Assembly: GCA_964007475.1 (NCBI GenBank)
Contig: OZ023274.1
Span: forward strand, 83,967,936-84,031,935
DNA: 64,000 nt
Direction of reading: 5' to 3'
From: Hybos culiciformis
Taxonomy: Eukaryota; Arthropoda; Insecta; Diptera; Hybotidae
The position numbers and the translations under genes were made by a program. This document shows positions 36,561 through 49,813 of the stretch, piece after piece (positions within the stretch are counted from its first letter, which is position 1; each line of letters starts with the position of its first letter). The notes beneath the pieces were generated by a model. That model saw only the letters and a program-made list of their open reading frames with translations, was not told the DNA's origin and searched no databases.

Positions 36561-38626
36561 TTTTTTTAGTTTGTTCGAATCTGAATATTTTTGAATATAT
36601 ATGTCTTTTGGAATTCATAATTACATAAATATACATTAATTAATTATAAAATTTTAATCTGAATTCTGTGACATATTATTTATATAAATTTATCTATTTC
36701 TCACTTGAACGGAAAAACTAATTAAATTTATATTATTTTTCAAAATGTTTATCACATTAACCACAATAAATTACGTTAGGTACATATTATTTTTATCACA
36801 TTTCCGTATGTATTTTTATTACCAGTTTTTAATAGAAATTTGAAGTTAATCCCAATGGTAACGTTAAAATAAGACATATAAAATTATACATAAATATACA
36901 AGTACAATTTAATTTTTTTTTTTTTTTGACATTTAGGATAAAATTTAAAACAGGTTGGTACTACATTTGCTTACGATGACCGGCAATCCATATGTTTTAC
37001 AAAATGCATATTTTCATATTTATTTAAAAAAAATAAAAATAAAAAAATCGAAATAAAAAAAAAAAAAAGAAAAGCACAAAAACATGGCTAAATGTTGATC
37101 TTAACATCGCGTCATGGTGACGCGACACAACTGTTATTTTTAAAACCAGTTTTAAGATTTTTCCAATACTTTATATATATATGTTATTTTTAGTGCATAT
37201 TCTGCTAATCCAACATAATATTGGTTGAATATATAAAAAAATAAACAGATAATATATATTTTTTTTTTTACAAAAATAAAGAAAATTTCGCATTTCTTTC
37301 ATTACCCATAACTGAAAACAAGAATATTTGATTTCATTATGGTTGAACGCTAAAGCATGAAAAGAAAAAAGATTGAACTCTTTTTTTTTTTTAATCCTGA
37401 TTCCTTTTTTTTTCTTATATATAATGGATGATTAGGTATTTGAGATTAGTATATGTTTTATTAATACATGTACTAAATTGATTTATGTTTTTGTACCAAA
37501 AACAAAATTTTCATTTATTTAAGATAGAAAATTTTGAAAATTTAATTTCCTCTTTACTTTTATTGTTGATAATATGAAATTTATTTTAAATTTTTTTGTA
37601 GGCAACATTATTTTATGCCACTTTTATTGTCTTGATTATTACCATTATTACTAAAAATTTATAATTTCGATTTAATATATACGACAAGTTCATCTTAAAC
37701 TAAAATATAATATCGTCAGTTTAAAGGCAAAACCCATTAATTTGTTTCCTATCATTATTACAAATATGAAGCTCGTTAAAGATTAGTCAGAAAATAAAAT
37801 TTCAGCTCGAGTCATGATGTAAATAACATACAGATATGAAAATATAATTTTGGATAAAAACTAACTAAAAGAAATTTAACAAAATGATCATTATTAGAAC
37901 CTTAACAATAAGAAATTTAATTTATTGTTCGTTTAATTAACAGACTCTAATCATTATAATAATTAAATTTTGAATCGTCATTAATATTAATTAGATAATT
38001 TTTATTAAAACTTATATTAAATCACAATAAAGTTAAAAAGATATATTAGTACTTGTTTGTACTTTCTACATATAATAGGATTCTTATACTTCAAAAATAA
38101 ATAAAACATTAATATTATGAAAATAACAATTTTTTTTGAAGATTCCATATAAAATGAGGTTAATGTTCTCAATTAAAATAAACATAAATATAATAATAAT
38201 ATATCCTAAATATAACCACAAAAATTGGTAAATAAAATTATTTTTTAGTTTTGTTATTGAATAAATCATATTATTATTTTACACTATTTATAGAGATAAT
38301 ATTTCATCCAAGAGGATTAAAATTGCATAAATACATATACATCTCTATTCATCTAAACTAGTTGAGTTTAAGTTAAAAATAAAACATTAATTTTTATTTA
38401 TATATATTTTTTTTTAATATATCATTTTATCTTTTAATAACGTTAAATACTTGATTAATTACATTTAAAAAAGAAAATTAAAAATATTGAAACTTGAAAT
38501 ATTTATTTCTGAATAAATACTTATACCAGTGTAAATTTTTAACCAATAACTGTATTTATTTAAAAAAAAAATAAATAAAATGCTCAACATAAAATAATCA
38601 CATTTTATATTTTTTTATAATTTCAG
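36561..38626. other. AT-rich noncoding stretch
   Basis: Holds the GC-rich hairpin at 37107-37125. No open frame is supported. Confidence 0.5.
37107..37125. repeat. GC-rich palindromic hairpin
   Basis: TCGCGTCA TGG TGACGCGA is a perfect 8-bp stem with a 3-base loop and four CG dinucleotides, flanked by TAACA on the left and TGTTA further right. This much GC is unusual in the window. It could be a binding-site palindrome or the core of a small element. Confidence 0.7.
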
Positions 38627-38669
38627 AATGAAAGAACATTAATTTTTCCAGAATATAAAATGAAATTAG
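38627..38669 (+). CDS. Candidate 43-bp micro-exon with strong splice sites
   Basis: It has the best pair of splice signals noticed on the plus strand: a T-rich tract ending TTTTTTATAATTTCAG, and TTAG/GTAAGTCTTTAAG. Only one frame is open. It starts in phase 0, reads NERTLIFPEYKMKL, and ends in phase 1. Phases are compatible with the candidates at 26841-26875 (ends phase 0) and 48943-48969 (starts phase 1). An ATG near the end (AAAATGAAATTAG) offers an alternative role as an initiating exon. The function is unknown. Confidence 0.25.
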
Positions 38670-39365
38670 GTAAGTCTTTAAGAATTTTTCAATTAAATAT
38701 TGGTTTTATTTTATTATTTTTGACGTTTATTACCATATTTCCTTGTTATGAGAATTCTGTAAAAATAAAAGCATTTCAAAAATTTTAGTTTAACGAAATA
38801 ATTAAACTCTGAACATAATATATTTATGATTCATATATTTCATAAATATTTCTTTTTTAGATCAACTTTATTGTCATTATATTTTCCTTATAGCCATCGA
38901 TCATTGTGGATTATTGTGGATAAAAAATATTGTCATAATAATTCATGGTTATTCATGATATTTCTTCTTATAAAACATACATAAATACTACTATTGAATC
39001 AAAAATATTTATATTTTTCATTAGCAAATTCAACTCAGCTTACAGATAATTAAATACATTTTGCTAAATTAAACGACGAATTAAATACATACATTAGTAT
39101 CATAATAATGAAGTTAAATTGAATTAAATGATTTGATAATTATTTTCAAAGAATATATACATATTAATAATAAAAATATATTAACTACGTACATACATTA
39201 TAATCTTAAAACATTTATTTTTGTTATTTTGATATTTTTATTGATGCGCTATAAATTCTCAAAATTTTTGTTGAAAGCAGTAATATTTATATTCTTGAAA
39301 TTATTATTTAATATATCTTCAATAAATTAATTCTTAATCTTATATTAAAATATTTTTACACAAAT

Positions 39366-39581
39366 TTGACAGAAATTTTTTTTCTTAATAACCAAACTTT
39401 CGTATACCAGAACATGAAATTGTTAAGTATAATCATTATATTAAAATTAAAAAAAATATGTACAGTGATTATAATGAATATTTTTTCGGTTTATATTTCC
39501 TTAAAACACTCCTTCATCCTTAAACCAGAATTAAAATCTTTCGGTCTACCTATATTAGTTACCCGTATGTGTTTTCAGTAA
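39366..39581 (+). CDS. Small ORF, hydrophobic N-terminus (unrecognised)
   Basis: The frame is open from 39366. The first ATG in good context (CCAGAACATGAAA) is at 39414 and gives about 55 codons to TAA. The product would begin MKLLSIIIILKLKKICTVII, which resembles a signal anchor, followed by a second hydrophobic run, and end with a more polar tail (HSFILKPELKSFGLPILV). The tail has mixed codons. A donor-like GTAATT sits at the stop. No promoter is seen. A real small protein or a terminal exon is possible, but chance cannot be excluded. Confidence 0.22.
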   Translation: MTEIFFLNNQTFVYQNMKLLSIIIILKLKKICTVIIMNIFSVYISLKHSFILKPELKSFGLPILVTRMCFQ

Positions 39582-39640
39582 TTTCAATAAGCATTGAAAA
39601 TTCTTAGAATTTAAATAAACAATAAAAATTTTTTTGAAGC

Positions 39641-39662
39641 TATGTAAGTACGTACTTACATA
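39641..39662. repeat. Perfect 22-bp palindrome
   Basis: TATGTAAGTAC is followed directly by its reverse complement GTACTTACATA, with no loop. It places a GTAAGT donor word on both strands. Confidence 0.95.
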
Positions 39663-41745
39663 AAAATTCATAATAACGATCAAATGTCACAAAAAGAAAA
39701 CATTAAAAGATAATAAATAATAAAAAATATCTATTAAATTTTGATTATTAGTTTTAATATTATTGTCGTTCCCGCTTTATTAAAAAAATAAAAATTGAAA
39801 AAAAAATTCCCACAATAAAATAATAAAGTATATATAAATATGAAAGAAATTTAAGTATAAAAAAATAAAAACATAAAATAAGAGAAAAGAAGACGAGAAA
39901 AAAATTAAAATAAAACGCATGTAGGTGGAAAAATTTAATGAAAAAATATATATAATATTAAATTAAGTAAATTAGTTATGCTCTTTTATGGTCTAACCAT
40001 AAAATTTTACCTTCTTAGTCACTTACAAATAATTACATTAAATTCTTTAATTTATATACCTCTATGCACTTTGATCTTTAAAAATACAAAATTTCTCAAA
40101 AGTATTATATTATATACATACATTTATGTTCATTGAAGAAATAATAATAAATTATAAGAAGAAATAATAATAAAATTTATGAGAAACAAATATTAATAAA
40201 AATGAACAATTATTTTGAGCCCTATAACTGGGGAGATAACCATTCATTCATGTAAAAAGCATATCAAAATAATTATGTGAAATATTATATTTATAATATG
40301 TACACATGAACATATCACATAAATGCAAAATGTTGGACGTTACCAACAGTACCAACACCAACATTGTAAATTAATTTTTTGAGGTATAACATTATTTAAT
40401 TGGAACCAAAACCAATAATAAAATAATATTATTCGAATCAATTATTGAATTCATAATTTTTGGAAATTTTTTAATTAAATTAATAATAAAAATTTTATTG
40501 CATCCTGCTGCACATATTCGAAAATTCTTTGTTTGTATAATAATGTATTTAATCAGTTGATATACATATCGAAATACCGAATATAATTATGGTAAAATAT
40601 TGAAAATATAACTTCTTTGTAAGCATTTATAAAATAATTGGTTTTCGGCGCGATATATAAATTAATAAAAAAAATATAAAATAATAAAACAAAGCATTTT
40701 CATAATCAATAAAATATGTTGCCTAATAAAATTCTACAATAATTTTATAGGTAGTCAATATGTAAAAAAAAAAAATAAGAAAAAAAACTATTTTTTTTTT
40801 TTTTTGACAGAATTGGAGCACAACTAAATTTATAATGACAATATTTTTTTAAAGTCCAAATCGTTTATATTTTCTTAATGTTAGTTTTAAAATATTTTTT
40901 AATATTTTTTTACTGTTCAAATATTTTATTTAGTTGATTAAACTTTGACATATTATCCCCAAGTGTTTAACAGATTGGTTTCAAAAACCGGTAGAAATAA
41001 CAAATTCAATATGTGTTAATCATTTTTCATAAAGTTTATGTATATCTATGTTGTATAATATATACATATTTATATCAATCACTTACCCATATCATTATTA
41101 AAAGCTTTTAACACAGTTATTATTCAACTGTTAAAATTTTTTACTATTACGGAATAAGCGCAAGAAATATATAACATTATTCTAATTTTATTAAAAAAAA
41201 AAATATTCCAATAAATGCATTTATTTTTTTTTTCAATTGAATACATCATAAACTGATAATAATTTTATTAGACTTGTACATTTTTTTTTTAGCACAGAGT
41301 GTTTAATAATATTTTAATATTATTGAAGTATTATTTCATTCAAATTTAACGCATAAAATTTTAATTTGATCTTATACTTATTCCCATTATCCATAATAAT
41401 CTAGTGAATTCCCATTCAAATTCTCTTGAGTTCTTTAAGCTGTGCTTTAATCGAGAAATGCACATGCAATGTACATATAATACATGTACTATCTGAAAAC
41501 AAATAACATAAAAATGTAAGCGTTAAATCAATTCCAATCTGTACTTTGTGGCAGCCAAATTATAGATTTTATTCTTAGACTGGATGCATCAATGAACTAT
41601 AGTGTTCGCATTCTTCAACTATCAACTAAAACATTCATACATAATATTCCCATATATAAAAACTAGTAATTTTAAAATATTTCAAAATTCCATATAAACC
41701 AAATTTTCCGCGACATTTTTATAAATTTTTTTTTGTGGAACATTT
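39663..41745. other. AT-rich noncoding stretch
   Basis: Homopolymer runs only. A minus-strand GTAAGT near 41083 has no clear acceptor partner. Confidence 0.5.
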
Positions 41746-41994
41746 TTAATAATTATTTGGTGTACATAATGTAAAATAAATACATATCATATTTCTGAGT
41801 GTGTCAAATACAATTTTTTCCGCACAACACACTATACCATTCTGGTTTGCTTTATTATGACCATGTATGTACCAAAAGAATTTAGATGAAAATATTTTAA
41901 GTTTAGAAAAATTAATTTTTTTTTTTGTAATCTCAATATAAATTACAGTTTTAATATTTTTTTTTTTTTTGTTTTTTTTCAACCATATAACCAC
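41746..41994 (-). CDS. Open frame with a varied C-terminal half (unrecognised)
   Basis: This 82-codon minus-strand frame starts at a GTG, runs through a lysine-rich stretch, and then becomes varied: FFWYIHGHNKANQNGIVCCA, then EKIVFDTLRNMICIYFTLCT before the stop. The second half lies in DNA less AT-biased than its neighbours. It may be a terminal exon whose acceptor I cannot place, or chance. No domain is recognised. Confidence 0.2.
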   Translation of the reverse strand: MVIWLKKNKKKKNIKTVIYIEITKKKINFSKLKIFSSKFFWYIHGHNKANQNGIVCCAEKIVFDTLRNMICIYFTLCTPNNY

Positions 41995-44640
41995 ATTATA
42001 ATAACCAATTATTTTATAATTTATTTAAAATAATTCTATAATAATACAATTTTTTTTTGTTACTCCTGATTGAAATGGATAACAAAAAAAGAAAAAAAAT
42101 TGAGCATAAATTCAAAAAATCAAAAACTTAATCAAAATATACGGGAGAAAATTTTAAGATTAATCTATTTAATATAGATATACATACTAAGATACTCAGT
42201 GAAAATAGTTACTTCCAATTATTAATATGGGAAATATCATTCAATTCATCATACATATAATTCACATCGAAATCATATACACAATAACATTTCATCGAAT
42301 ATGAAGTTTAACATGAAAATTTACCAATGAACTTATCGTCATAAGTTACATAATACTTCAAGTTGAAGCCTAATTACTAAAATATTTAAATAAAATAGAC
42401 ATTGTAGATTAGTGATGACTTCATTTATGTTCACTTAGTTATCATTTTGAATTAATCAAATGACATTTATAAATGTAGATGTTTCATATTGTATGTTAAT
42501 GGTAATGGAATCAATAGACAACAAATAAATTTTCAAAATTCTAAAAACTAAAGCTTCTTCCCGTACAAATTAAAACAATAATAATACTATTATTCTTACA
42601 TAGTTCTAAAATCAATTTGTGTACATTTTTACTATATTTTTTATTAATTTTGCAAAGAAAATAAATTATTTTAAAATATTTAATCTTTAAGAAATATAAT
42701 ATTCAACAAGAATATTATTATTTATTAAGATTTTATCTTTAATTTGAAAAAAAAAAAAAAAAAATTGTGATATTGATTTGACCCATAGATAATAATGCCA
42801 ATCAAATTAGAAATCAGTATAATCATGTATATAAAATGTACATATTGAATTTCTTTTCTATCCCATGTCATTCTAGTTTAAGGAAAAAAAAAAAAAAACT
42901 TATAGAAAAACACAAAAACACAAATTAAAATAAAACAAAAAATAAATTCTACTATTTCAAATACTTTTCAATAAATCACGTATTTCTTACTAACTTTATA
43001 TACACTTACATAGATTTTTTTGTCTGATTTTCTTTTTAATAAAATAACATTTCTTCTATTAGAAGATTAAAATCAGTTTTTCTAAACTAAATTAATATTT
43101 ATTCTGATTTTTTTTCTGAAAAAAAAAATTAAATAAAATAAAATAAAAATAAAATGAAAAATTCAATTTGCGTACAAAATAACGACTTTTTATTTCTTCC
43201 CGTAATTACCATAAACCTTTTTTTACTTCTCCTTCATCATTAGAAAAATATTTTTAAGATACATTTTTTTACCTATTTCTTCGTGATCTCAATGAGTCAT
43301 GATAATGACAAGTAATTTTCTATTATTTAATTTTTCAATATCGTAATTTTGACATTTATTATTATCATTTGAAGTATTATAAATTACACAAACAAAAAGT
43401 TTGATTTAATTAATTATTTTCAGATATTACTCAATATTTATGGCTTATATTTTAAAAAGATCAGTATGTGCGGTTCCATTCAACGAAAATATATAACTAT
43501 TTTATCGGGGAAACAAACATGTTGTTTGCTCTCTGTTCAAGAAAATATTGTTCTACATATTTAAGAACAACTACGTATCTTGTTAATCAACTTTTCTTTA
43601 CTTCTGTTCTAATGTCACTTTATTAGATATTTTCTTTAACATTGTGTCGCAAAAGTTTTAATGCCGCGTATAGTTTTGTTCAAATACTTTATAAATATAA
43701 TTTTATTCAATCCAAACTTAGATTATGTGAACTTAATATGAAAAACTAACTGATTACAATCTATTGTTATTTTTAAAGGCTTTTTATTTTTTTACTTTTG
43801 TAAAGTAATTGAAATAATCATCAATTTTACAAGAAAAATTTTAATAATAATATTATAATTTTTATATACTAAATTACAAGTAATAAGGTTAATAATCATA
43901 ATTTTTTTTTCTCTTGTTTTTTCCTTCATTCTAATAAAATTAAAAATCATTGGTAGGAGAGCTCTTCTTTGTCTTAATAATAGGTTTCAAAGTTAAGTTA
44001 AATCAATACTTGCAAGTTCACATAGTTCTATCTAATCATTATTATGTGGACGAAACGAAGAATAATATTACATATATCTAGCTAGAACATATATAATGTG
44101 GCCAATCATATTTCTGTATACTTATGTAGTAATAACGAAAAAATGTTTAATGTACCTACATATTTTTCATTATATGTGTTCTTCTCGGTTCAAAAGAATT
44201 TTTGTGGTGAAAATAAGAATATGTATATTGAAAACAAGAGAAAATAAATGTATAGTATTATTTATTGACATTTAACCAAATAAAAGAATTTAATATTTAT
44301 GTAAATTAAAAAAAAAAAAAATATGATGGATGTACAATATACATTTTTATTTATGTTGACTTTTTGGTAACCTTAAAGCAATGAATTTTTAAGATTGTGG
44401 TTTAACCCATTAATATGTTATAAATATACGTTACGTATATACATAAAATACTTACTTGAATAATTGTACGTATATACAAATACCCTGACCCTTAAAGTTT
44501 TTTTTCGTAACTAGTATAAGTCTTAAATTATGAATACGTACAGGATAAACATTTAATGTTAAAATACTACAGTTTCCGACAAATATATACGATTGTGACT
44601 GCATATAGAATATTAATTAAAAATAATTAATAAACAAAGT
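41995..44640. other. AT-rich noncoding stretch
   Basis: No gene is supported. A patch near 43465-43650 is slightly more complex and carries AAACAAACATGTTGTTTG, a short imperfect palindrome. Confidence 0.45.
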
Positions 44641-44680
44641 TATTATCTCTATCTCAGCTTGAACTACTAAGTTGAGAGCA

Positions 44681-44800
44681 ATGAGCTCAGTTAAATATCT
44701 TAAGAAGAAATTCAAAAGCTCAACTAAAACGCTCTTCGTACTATTTCATAAAACAATTCCCAGCCCAGGATTTATTGTCGATCATAGAGTTCCTTCTTGA
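44681..44800 (+). CDS. Small ORF, 39 codons, in a complexity island
   Basis: An ATG at 44681 opens 39 codons, ending TGA at 44798-44800. The product is basic at the start (MSSVKYLKKKFKSSTK) and mixed later (LFVLFHKTIPSPGFIVDHR). The island 44640-44830 is clearly less AT-rich than its surroundings. The minus strand has stops in all frames here, which favours the plus strand if anything is coded. Not recognised; it may be a repeat relic. Confidence 0.22.
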   Translation: MSSVKYLKKKFKSSTKTLFVLFHKTIPSPGFIVDHRVPS

Positions 44801-44830
44801 ATAAGACGATGACTTCTACGCAATAGAATA

Positions 44831-47800
44831 TAATAATGAATAAGAATAAAAATTGCTGAGAAATGATGCTAAGATGATAAGATAATTTAAGTTTTTTTTT
44901 AAATGCTATGAATTTTCAACTTCTGAAATTCAGGCCAAAATTTTTGTATTGTATTTGATATCCTCATAACATAGTACATATATATAAAATGTAAATAACA
45001 TTAATTTTTGACAAAATTTAATTATTTTTTCTTGTGATAACCTTTATTATAAACTTTTATAGTGGACCAATTTTTTTTTTTATGTTCATATGTAGAAAGC
45101 TTTAAAAAAAAAATTTTTGCGAAGGCGTTTTGTTCTTGTTATAAAAATATTTGACTTACTTTTATATTTAACAAGAATTTTGAACAACATATGTACACAC
45201 TTTTGTACATACATATAGTTTTATTCATATTATATGTACAAGAACATAAAATATGTCATGATAAAGTTTCTTTTTGAATACAGTAGTGCTCTTATAATAA
45301 TTTTTTTTTACCATTTTTATTTTGGAGATACATATATTAAATGAATAAAGACACGTGACGATTTATAACTTTGTGGTCAGTAACGTTTTACGTTTTTTTT
45401 TTTATTATATTAATTTTTTAATGATTTTTATTTTATTTCTGTTAACCTAATTTCTTATTTAGTTAAGTTTAAAAAACAATTCAAAGATATATACAATAAA
45501 TATATGTAAAAAAAAAAAAGAAGTCATAATGTATGACCTTTTGTCAGAGAAATTCTTAAATTTTAAGAAAAACGTAATGTGTTTAAACTATTTAAAAATT
45601 AAAAAATAGGTTTTTCTTTTATTTAAAAATATTAAACAAATTGAAAAAGATTAATAAACGATATTATTATTATTTTTACTACACCACCATCAGAATATGC
45701 AAAACCATTGTCTATTAAAATTTTAATTCTTAGCTATAATAGTTCTTTTTCATATATTTTTCAATTAAAATTTTAGCTAAAGGATAACAATTGTTATTCT
45801 CAAGTTATGTACCTGGTTTAACATTTATACAAATTCAAAATGTTTAAAACATTTTTTTTAAATTACAATTCAAATTTTAATCAATGTTTTCAATGTTGCC
45901 ATTATAAATTTAACATATATAAAAATAATGAGATATTGAAAATATCAGTATTATATGTGGAGCCAATAGAATATCTATTAAGCACAAAATTATTAGTAAA
46001 AATTTAATTACAAGTACTAAGTTCTACTATGATGATTGTTTTCTCTATGATGATTGCCTTCTCTATGATGATTACCACGAGCTATCGAAATCTTTCAAAA
46101 ATATTTTATTTTAAAGTAAAAATTATTTTATATATCAGTATTTTATATTAATTTCGTGCATATAAGTTTTGAATCTCAATTATTTTGGCTAAGACGGTTT
46201 CCACAATTTTAATGCAGATTTCTTCTTAAACTGCTGCATTACATACATATGAATTCAATATTAGGGAAAAAAAATAAGTTTATTTGTAACCACATTGATT
46301 TTACGGTTTTATTTATGGATGCACAACATCGTACATGCGTAATTGTTTCTTTAAAAATTTAATGTTTCTTATTGTTATTCTTCAACCAAAAGAAAAAAAT
46401 ACTTCTGAAGACAAACCAAAATTTCACTAAATAATATGAAAAAAAACTTGAAATTGGATAAATTCAATTTAAAAGAACTTAATGTAAATACACCGCTCTA
46501 TACTTTATTTTATAGACAACATCTGAAACCCAAAGATAAATTTCAAAAGCAAAAACAGATTTGTAGAAAAAAGTTGAAGTGTCTATCGCATCTAAAAAAT
46601 TGATTTAAATGGTGTCTATTTAATTGGTGTTTATTAATTGTTTCTTAACAAATCCTCCTCGTTCAAAAATTTTCTACTATTAATTTCATAGAAATCTTTT
46701 AGATTTCTTTCGGTTGGAATCTTACATCTATTTTCGAAACAAAAACCTCTAATATTACAATTTTCTAACAAATTTAAAAATAAATAAAAAATTACAAAAT
46801 CTTATTTATATTTAAAATTCAAACGAATGATTTAGTTTTCTTTTATTATTCAACGAAAAGTTCAACGTTCAAGTTGACAATAATATTTAACAGCAATATA
46901 AACATAGTTTCTATAAATGGTGTACTACAATGTATTAACTATATTTTAATATAATTTATAAAAACTTAATATTAATCTGTAACAAAAAACATATTTTAAT
47001 ATATTATACATATATTAATAGTAGTATACCCACTCTTTGTTTGAAGATTGATTGAAGATTGCAGATTCTGGGAAAAGACGGGATTCTATAACCGGCATCA
47101 GTGGGAACTTTAACCAGATCTTTATTTTTTAATGTCATCGCTAATTTTAACTTTTTTCAGAAAATATTCGTTTATTGCATTCAATTGCAGAAATCAATTT
47201 TCTTAAAATCACTTTTCCCTTTTCCAATAAACGTAGCGCATTATGTTAATATATATGTATAAAAAAAAATTCCAATCATTTTTATAACTAAATCATCATT
47301 ACAAGTTTTCGGTATTTGTGTAGTATTGTCAGTGAATATTTTTATAAATAAAAATGATAACTTTTGCATTATACTTTTAAATTATACTTTTATTATTATT
47401 TTCCCTGCTAAATAAAAAAAAATGACAGAAACTAAATAGAAAAAAAAAACACACAGTGGATTAATGTTCTAAATATCCTATAATACTTTTGAAACTTTGA
47501 TTTTTGGACCTTAATAACTAATTTTGTACATGCTAAGAAATTCACATTATAATACTAAGCAGAACTAAGTCCTTTCAAATTCAAACGTGTAGAATTCCAA
47601 TTATTTCTTTTACAGAAATTTATTGAATTTAAAAAAAAGAAAGAATTTTATTAAATTTTTGATTTATTTGATTGATTTCTATGAAATATTGAGATTAAAG
47701 GAAAACATAATGTCCACTCAGAGTAAACAAAAAAGGTAATCTGGGAATTTTGAAAGTATTCTAAATTGGTGTTGTATTCGATAATAGATAGATTGAAAAA

Positions 47801-48942
47801 TCTAAACAAGATTTGAGTTTTATTATATCAATAATGTGATATCTATCTTGTGATATTATATCCCGATTCCCGTTTATATTATGATCAACCCTACTGTTAC
47901 TACATAAGTCAGATCTCAGTTACAGTTGACCGTTCAATATAGCAAAAAATTTATTATGTATTTTTGTTTTAATATATCTCTCTTATACTACATTCTATTA
48001 ATTTTTAAATATATATTTACTAACTATTTCCCATATTTTAATATTAAGTATACAAAAGAGAAAAATATAAAAAAAGAGTTTTTCAATTTAAAAATGTTAT
48101 TATAGAGCACTTGTTAATTATTAGCTTTCACTTTTTAATATTTTTTCTTTTAATCCATGTAAAATAAAATAAAAATTCGATTTTGTAAACAAAATTTGAA
48201 TAAAAAAATAAATTCTTATAATAAAATTTGATTTAAGTAATTAAAATAAATTACTAAAATTTTTTCATACTTTTGATTACTTATACTATTCAACTTATAC
48301 TATTCTGTCTGTTATAAAAAAACCTATAAATAGTTTATACGTAATTTTATAATATTATTGCAATCTCATTCTGAATTTGAAATATTTAATGTGATTTTTT
48401 TTTTTTTTACTTCTTGCTAAAAATTTAAATAATTGTACATATTATAATATGTATAGTATATGTATCAACTCTATAGAATTACGTTATAAATATTTTTTTT
48501 AGAAATAGAAAAAAATAGGAAAAAATTATAGATATGTAGATCACAAAGCAACTTTATACTCAACATCACTGTATTATATGTTTTCATTGTATTTTTGAGT
48601 ACAACTTAAAATCGCTTTTCGAAGTCTTGAACCAAAATCAGCATTAACTTACTGTTTTTTGGAAGAAAAATGTTGATAAATGTTAAAAGTATAATATCAG
48701 AAAAACTAATTAAATTCAGATATTAGAAAATCAACCAACAAATTTGAAGTAGGTATTGTTTTTTCAGTGCTTTAAAATGGGATTATGACATAAAATCAAA
48801 TAGCCCTCCTAAAATTATTCCTTCATCAATGTTACATAGTAATAATTCGATTTCAAAATATAATTTAACTTTGAAAAAAAAAAAATTATTTAACTTTGAA
48901 AAAATTGTTTTTAATTCTATCGTAATTTAATTTATATTTCAG
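44831..48942. other. AT-rich stretch
   Basis: Holds the minisatellite at 46027-46073. An island at 47040-47130 has a doubled TGAAGATTG phrase and two readable plus-strand frames (DCRFWEKTGFYNRHQWEL, and KIADSGKRRDSITGISGNF). Neither is recognised, and no gene is supported elsewhere. Confidence 0.4.
46027..46073. repeat. 18-bp minisatellite, 2.6 copies
   Basis: CTATGATGATTGTTTTCT (46027-46044), CTATGATGATTGCCTTCT (46045-46062) and CTATGATGATT (46063-46073). The period is a multiple of three, and two frames stay open through the array, one reading YDDCFLYDDCLLYDDYHELS. No ATG or splice context supports translation. Confidence 0.9.
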
Positions 48943-48969
48943 ATTTTCATTTTAAATCCACTTTAAAAG
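48943..48969 (+). CDS. Candidate 27-bp micro-exon with strong splice sites
   Basis: AATTTAATTTATATTTCAG precedes 27 bases that end at AAAAG/GTGAGTAAATT, a consensus donor. Only the frame completing a codon with two bases is open (FHFKSTLK), so both flanking introns would be phase 1. This matches the phase-1 end of the candidate at 38627-38669, 10 kb upstream. Evidence is splice signals and phase only. Confidence 0.2.
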
Positions 48970-49087
48970 GTGAGTAAATTTGTAAAAAAGTAATATGATA
49001 AAAAAAAAATCTTAACTGAAGTTAATAACTCTAGACCTTTGCCATTCAATAGATTTTAATAAAGAAAACATAAACATGACACAGCAA

Positions 49088-49157
49088 TCGTGGCTGAATG
49101 GATTAATCATAATGTTATGATGGCATCTATTAGTTGTCAGTTCGGTTGTTCCCACTA
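49088..49157 (+). repeat. tRNA-like head, possible SINE remnant
   Basis: GTGGCTGAATGGATTAA at 49090-49106 closely resembles the A-box/D-arm of class II tRNAs (GTGGCCGAGTGGTTAA). About 50 bases later CAGTTCGGTTGTTCCCAC resembles a B-box (GGTTCGANNCC) with a small insertion. The spacing suits a polymerase III promoter. Acceptor and T stems do not pair, so this is not a working tRNA. A tRNA-derived SINE remnant with a T-rich downstream part is the best guess. Confidence 0.35.
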
Positions 49158-49813
49158 AGAACTATAATATTTATTGGTAATTTTGTGTCTTTTTTTCACT
49201 TAAATTAAAATGTTTTTGTTGTATCTTTTTATTTTTTGTTCAATATGTAAATCGGACTAGGTATATAAAAAAATATGCCATCAACATAACTATTAATATT
49301 AAAAAAATATATATATTTTAAACATTATTAGAAGAATATTGTACATTATAATACATAATAATGCCATGAAAAAAAAAATAATAATAATAAAGAGACTAAA
49401 AGGTTAAACATTATTTAGAATAATAAAATTTCCTTCATTTAATGTTCAATATATAATATATAATATTTATATATGAAGTTTAAAGATAATAATTTTAATG
49501 CAAAAACATTTTTAAATATTTTTCATGCGGGTTAAAAAACGTATAATTTATTTATGTCTTTTTCGTCAAATGAATGCAAAAATAAAACGTAATATGTATT
49601 AAAAAAAAAAAAAAGATGAATTAATTCCCGCAAAATGTAGAAAATGCAAAATCTCATGCATCATGCATTTGAATAACCCAAAGGCATTACATAAAATAAC
49701 TATATATGTATAGAAAAAATAATTACACAAAAAATAAATACAAATCAACTTAATTTGATTTTTTAACATATATAACTAATTTATTTTCAATTTTTATTTA
49801 TATATTTATCCAG
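49158..49813. other. AT-rich noncoding stretch
   Basis: Nothing is recognised apart from AT and AAT runs. Confidence 0.5.

Noticed and set aside
49088..49157. Functional tRNA gene
   Set aside because: The acceptor and T stems do not pair and the B-box is disrupted, so only a SINE-like remnant is claimed.
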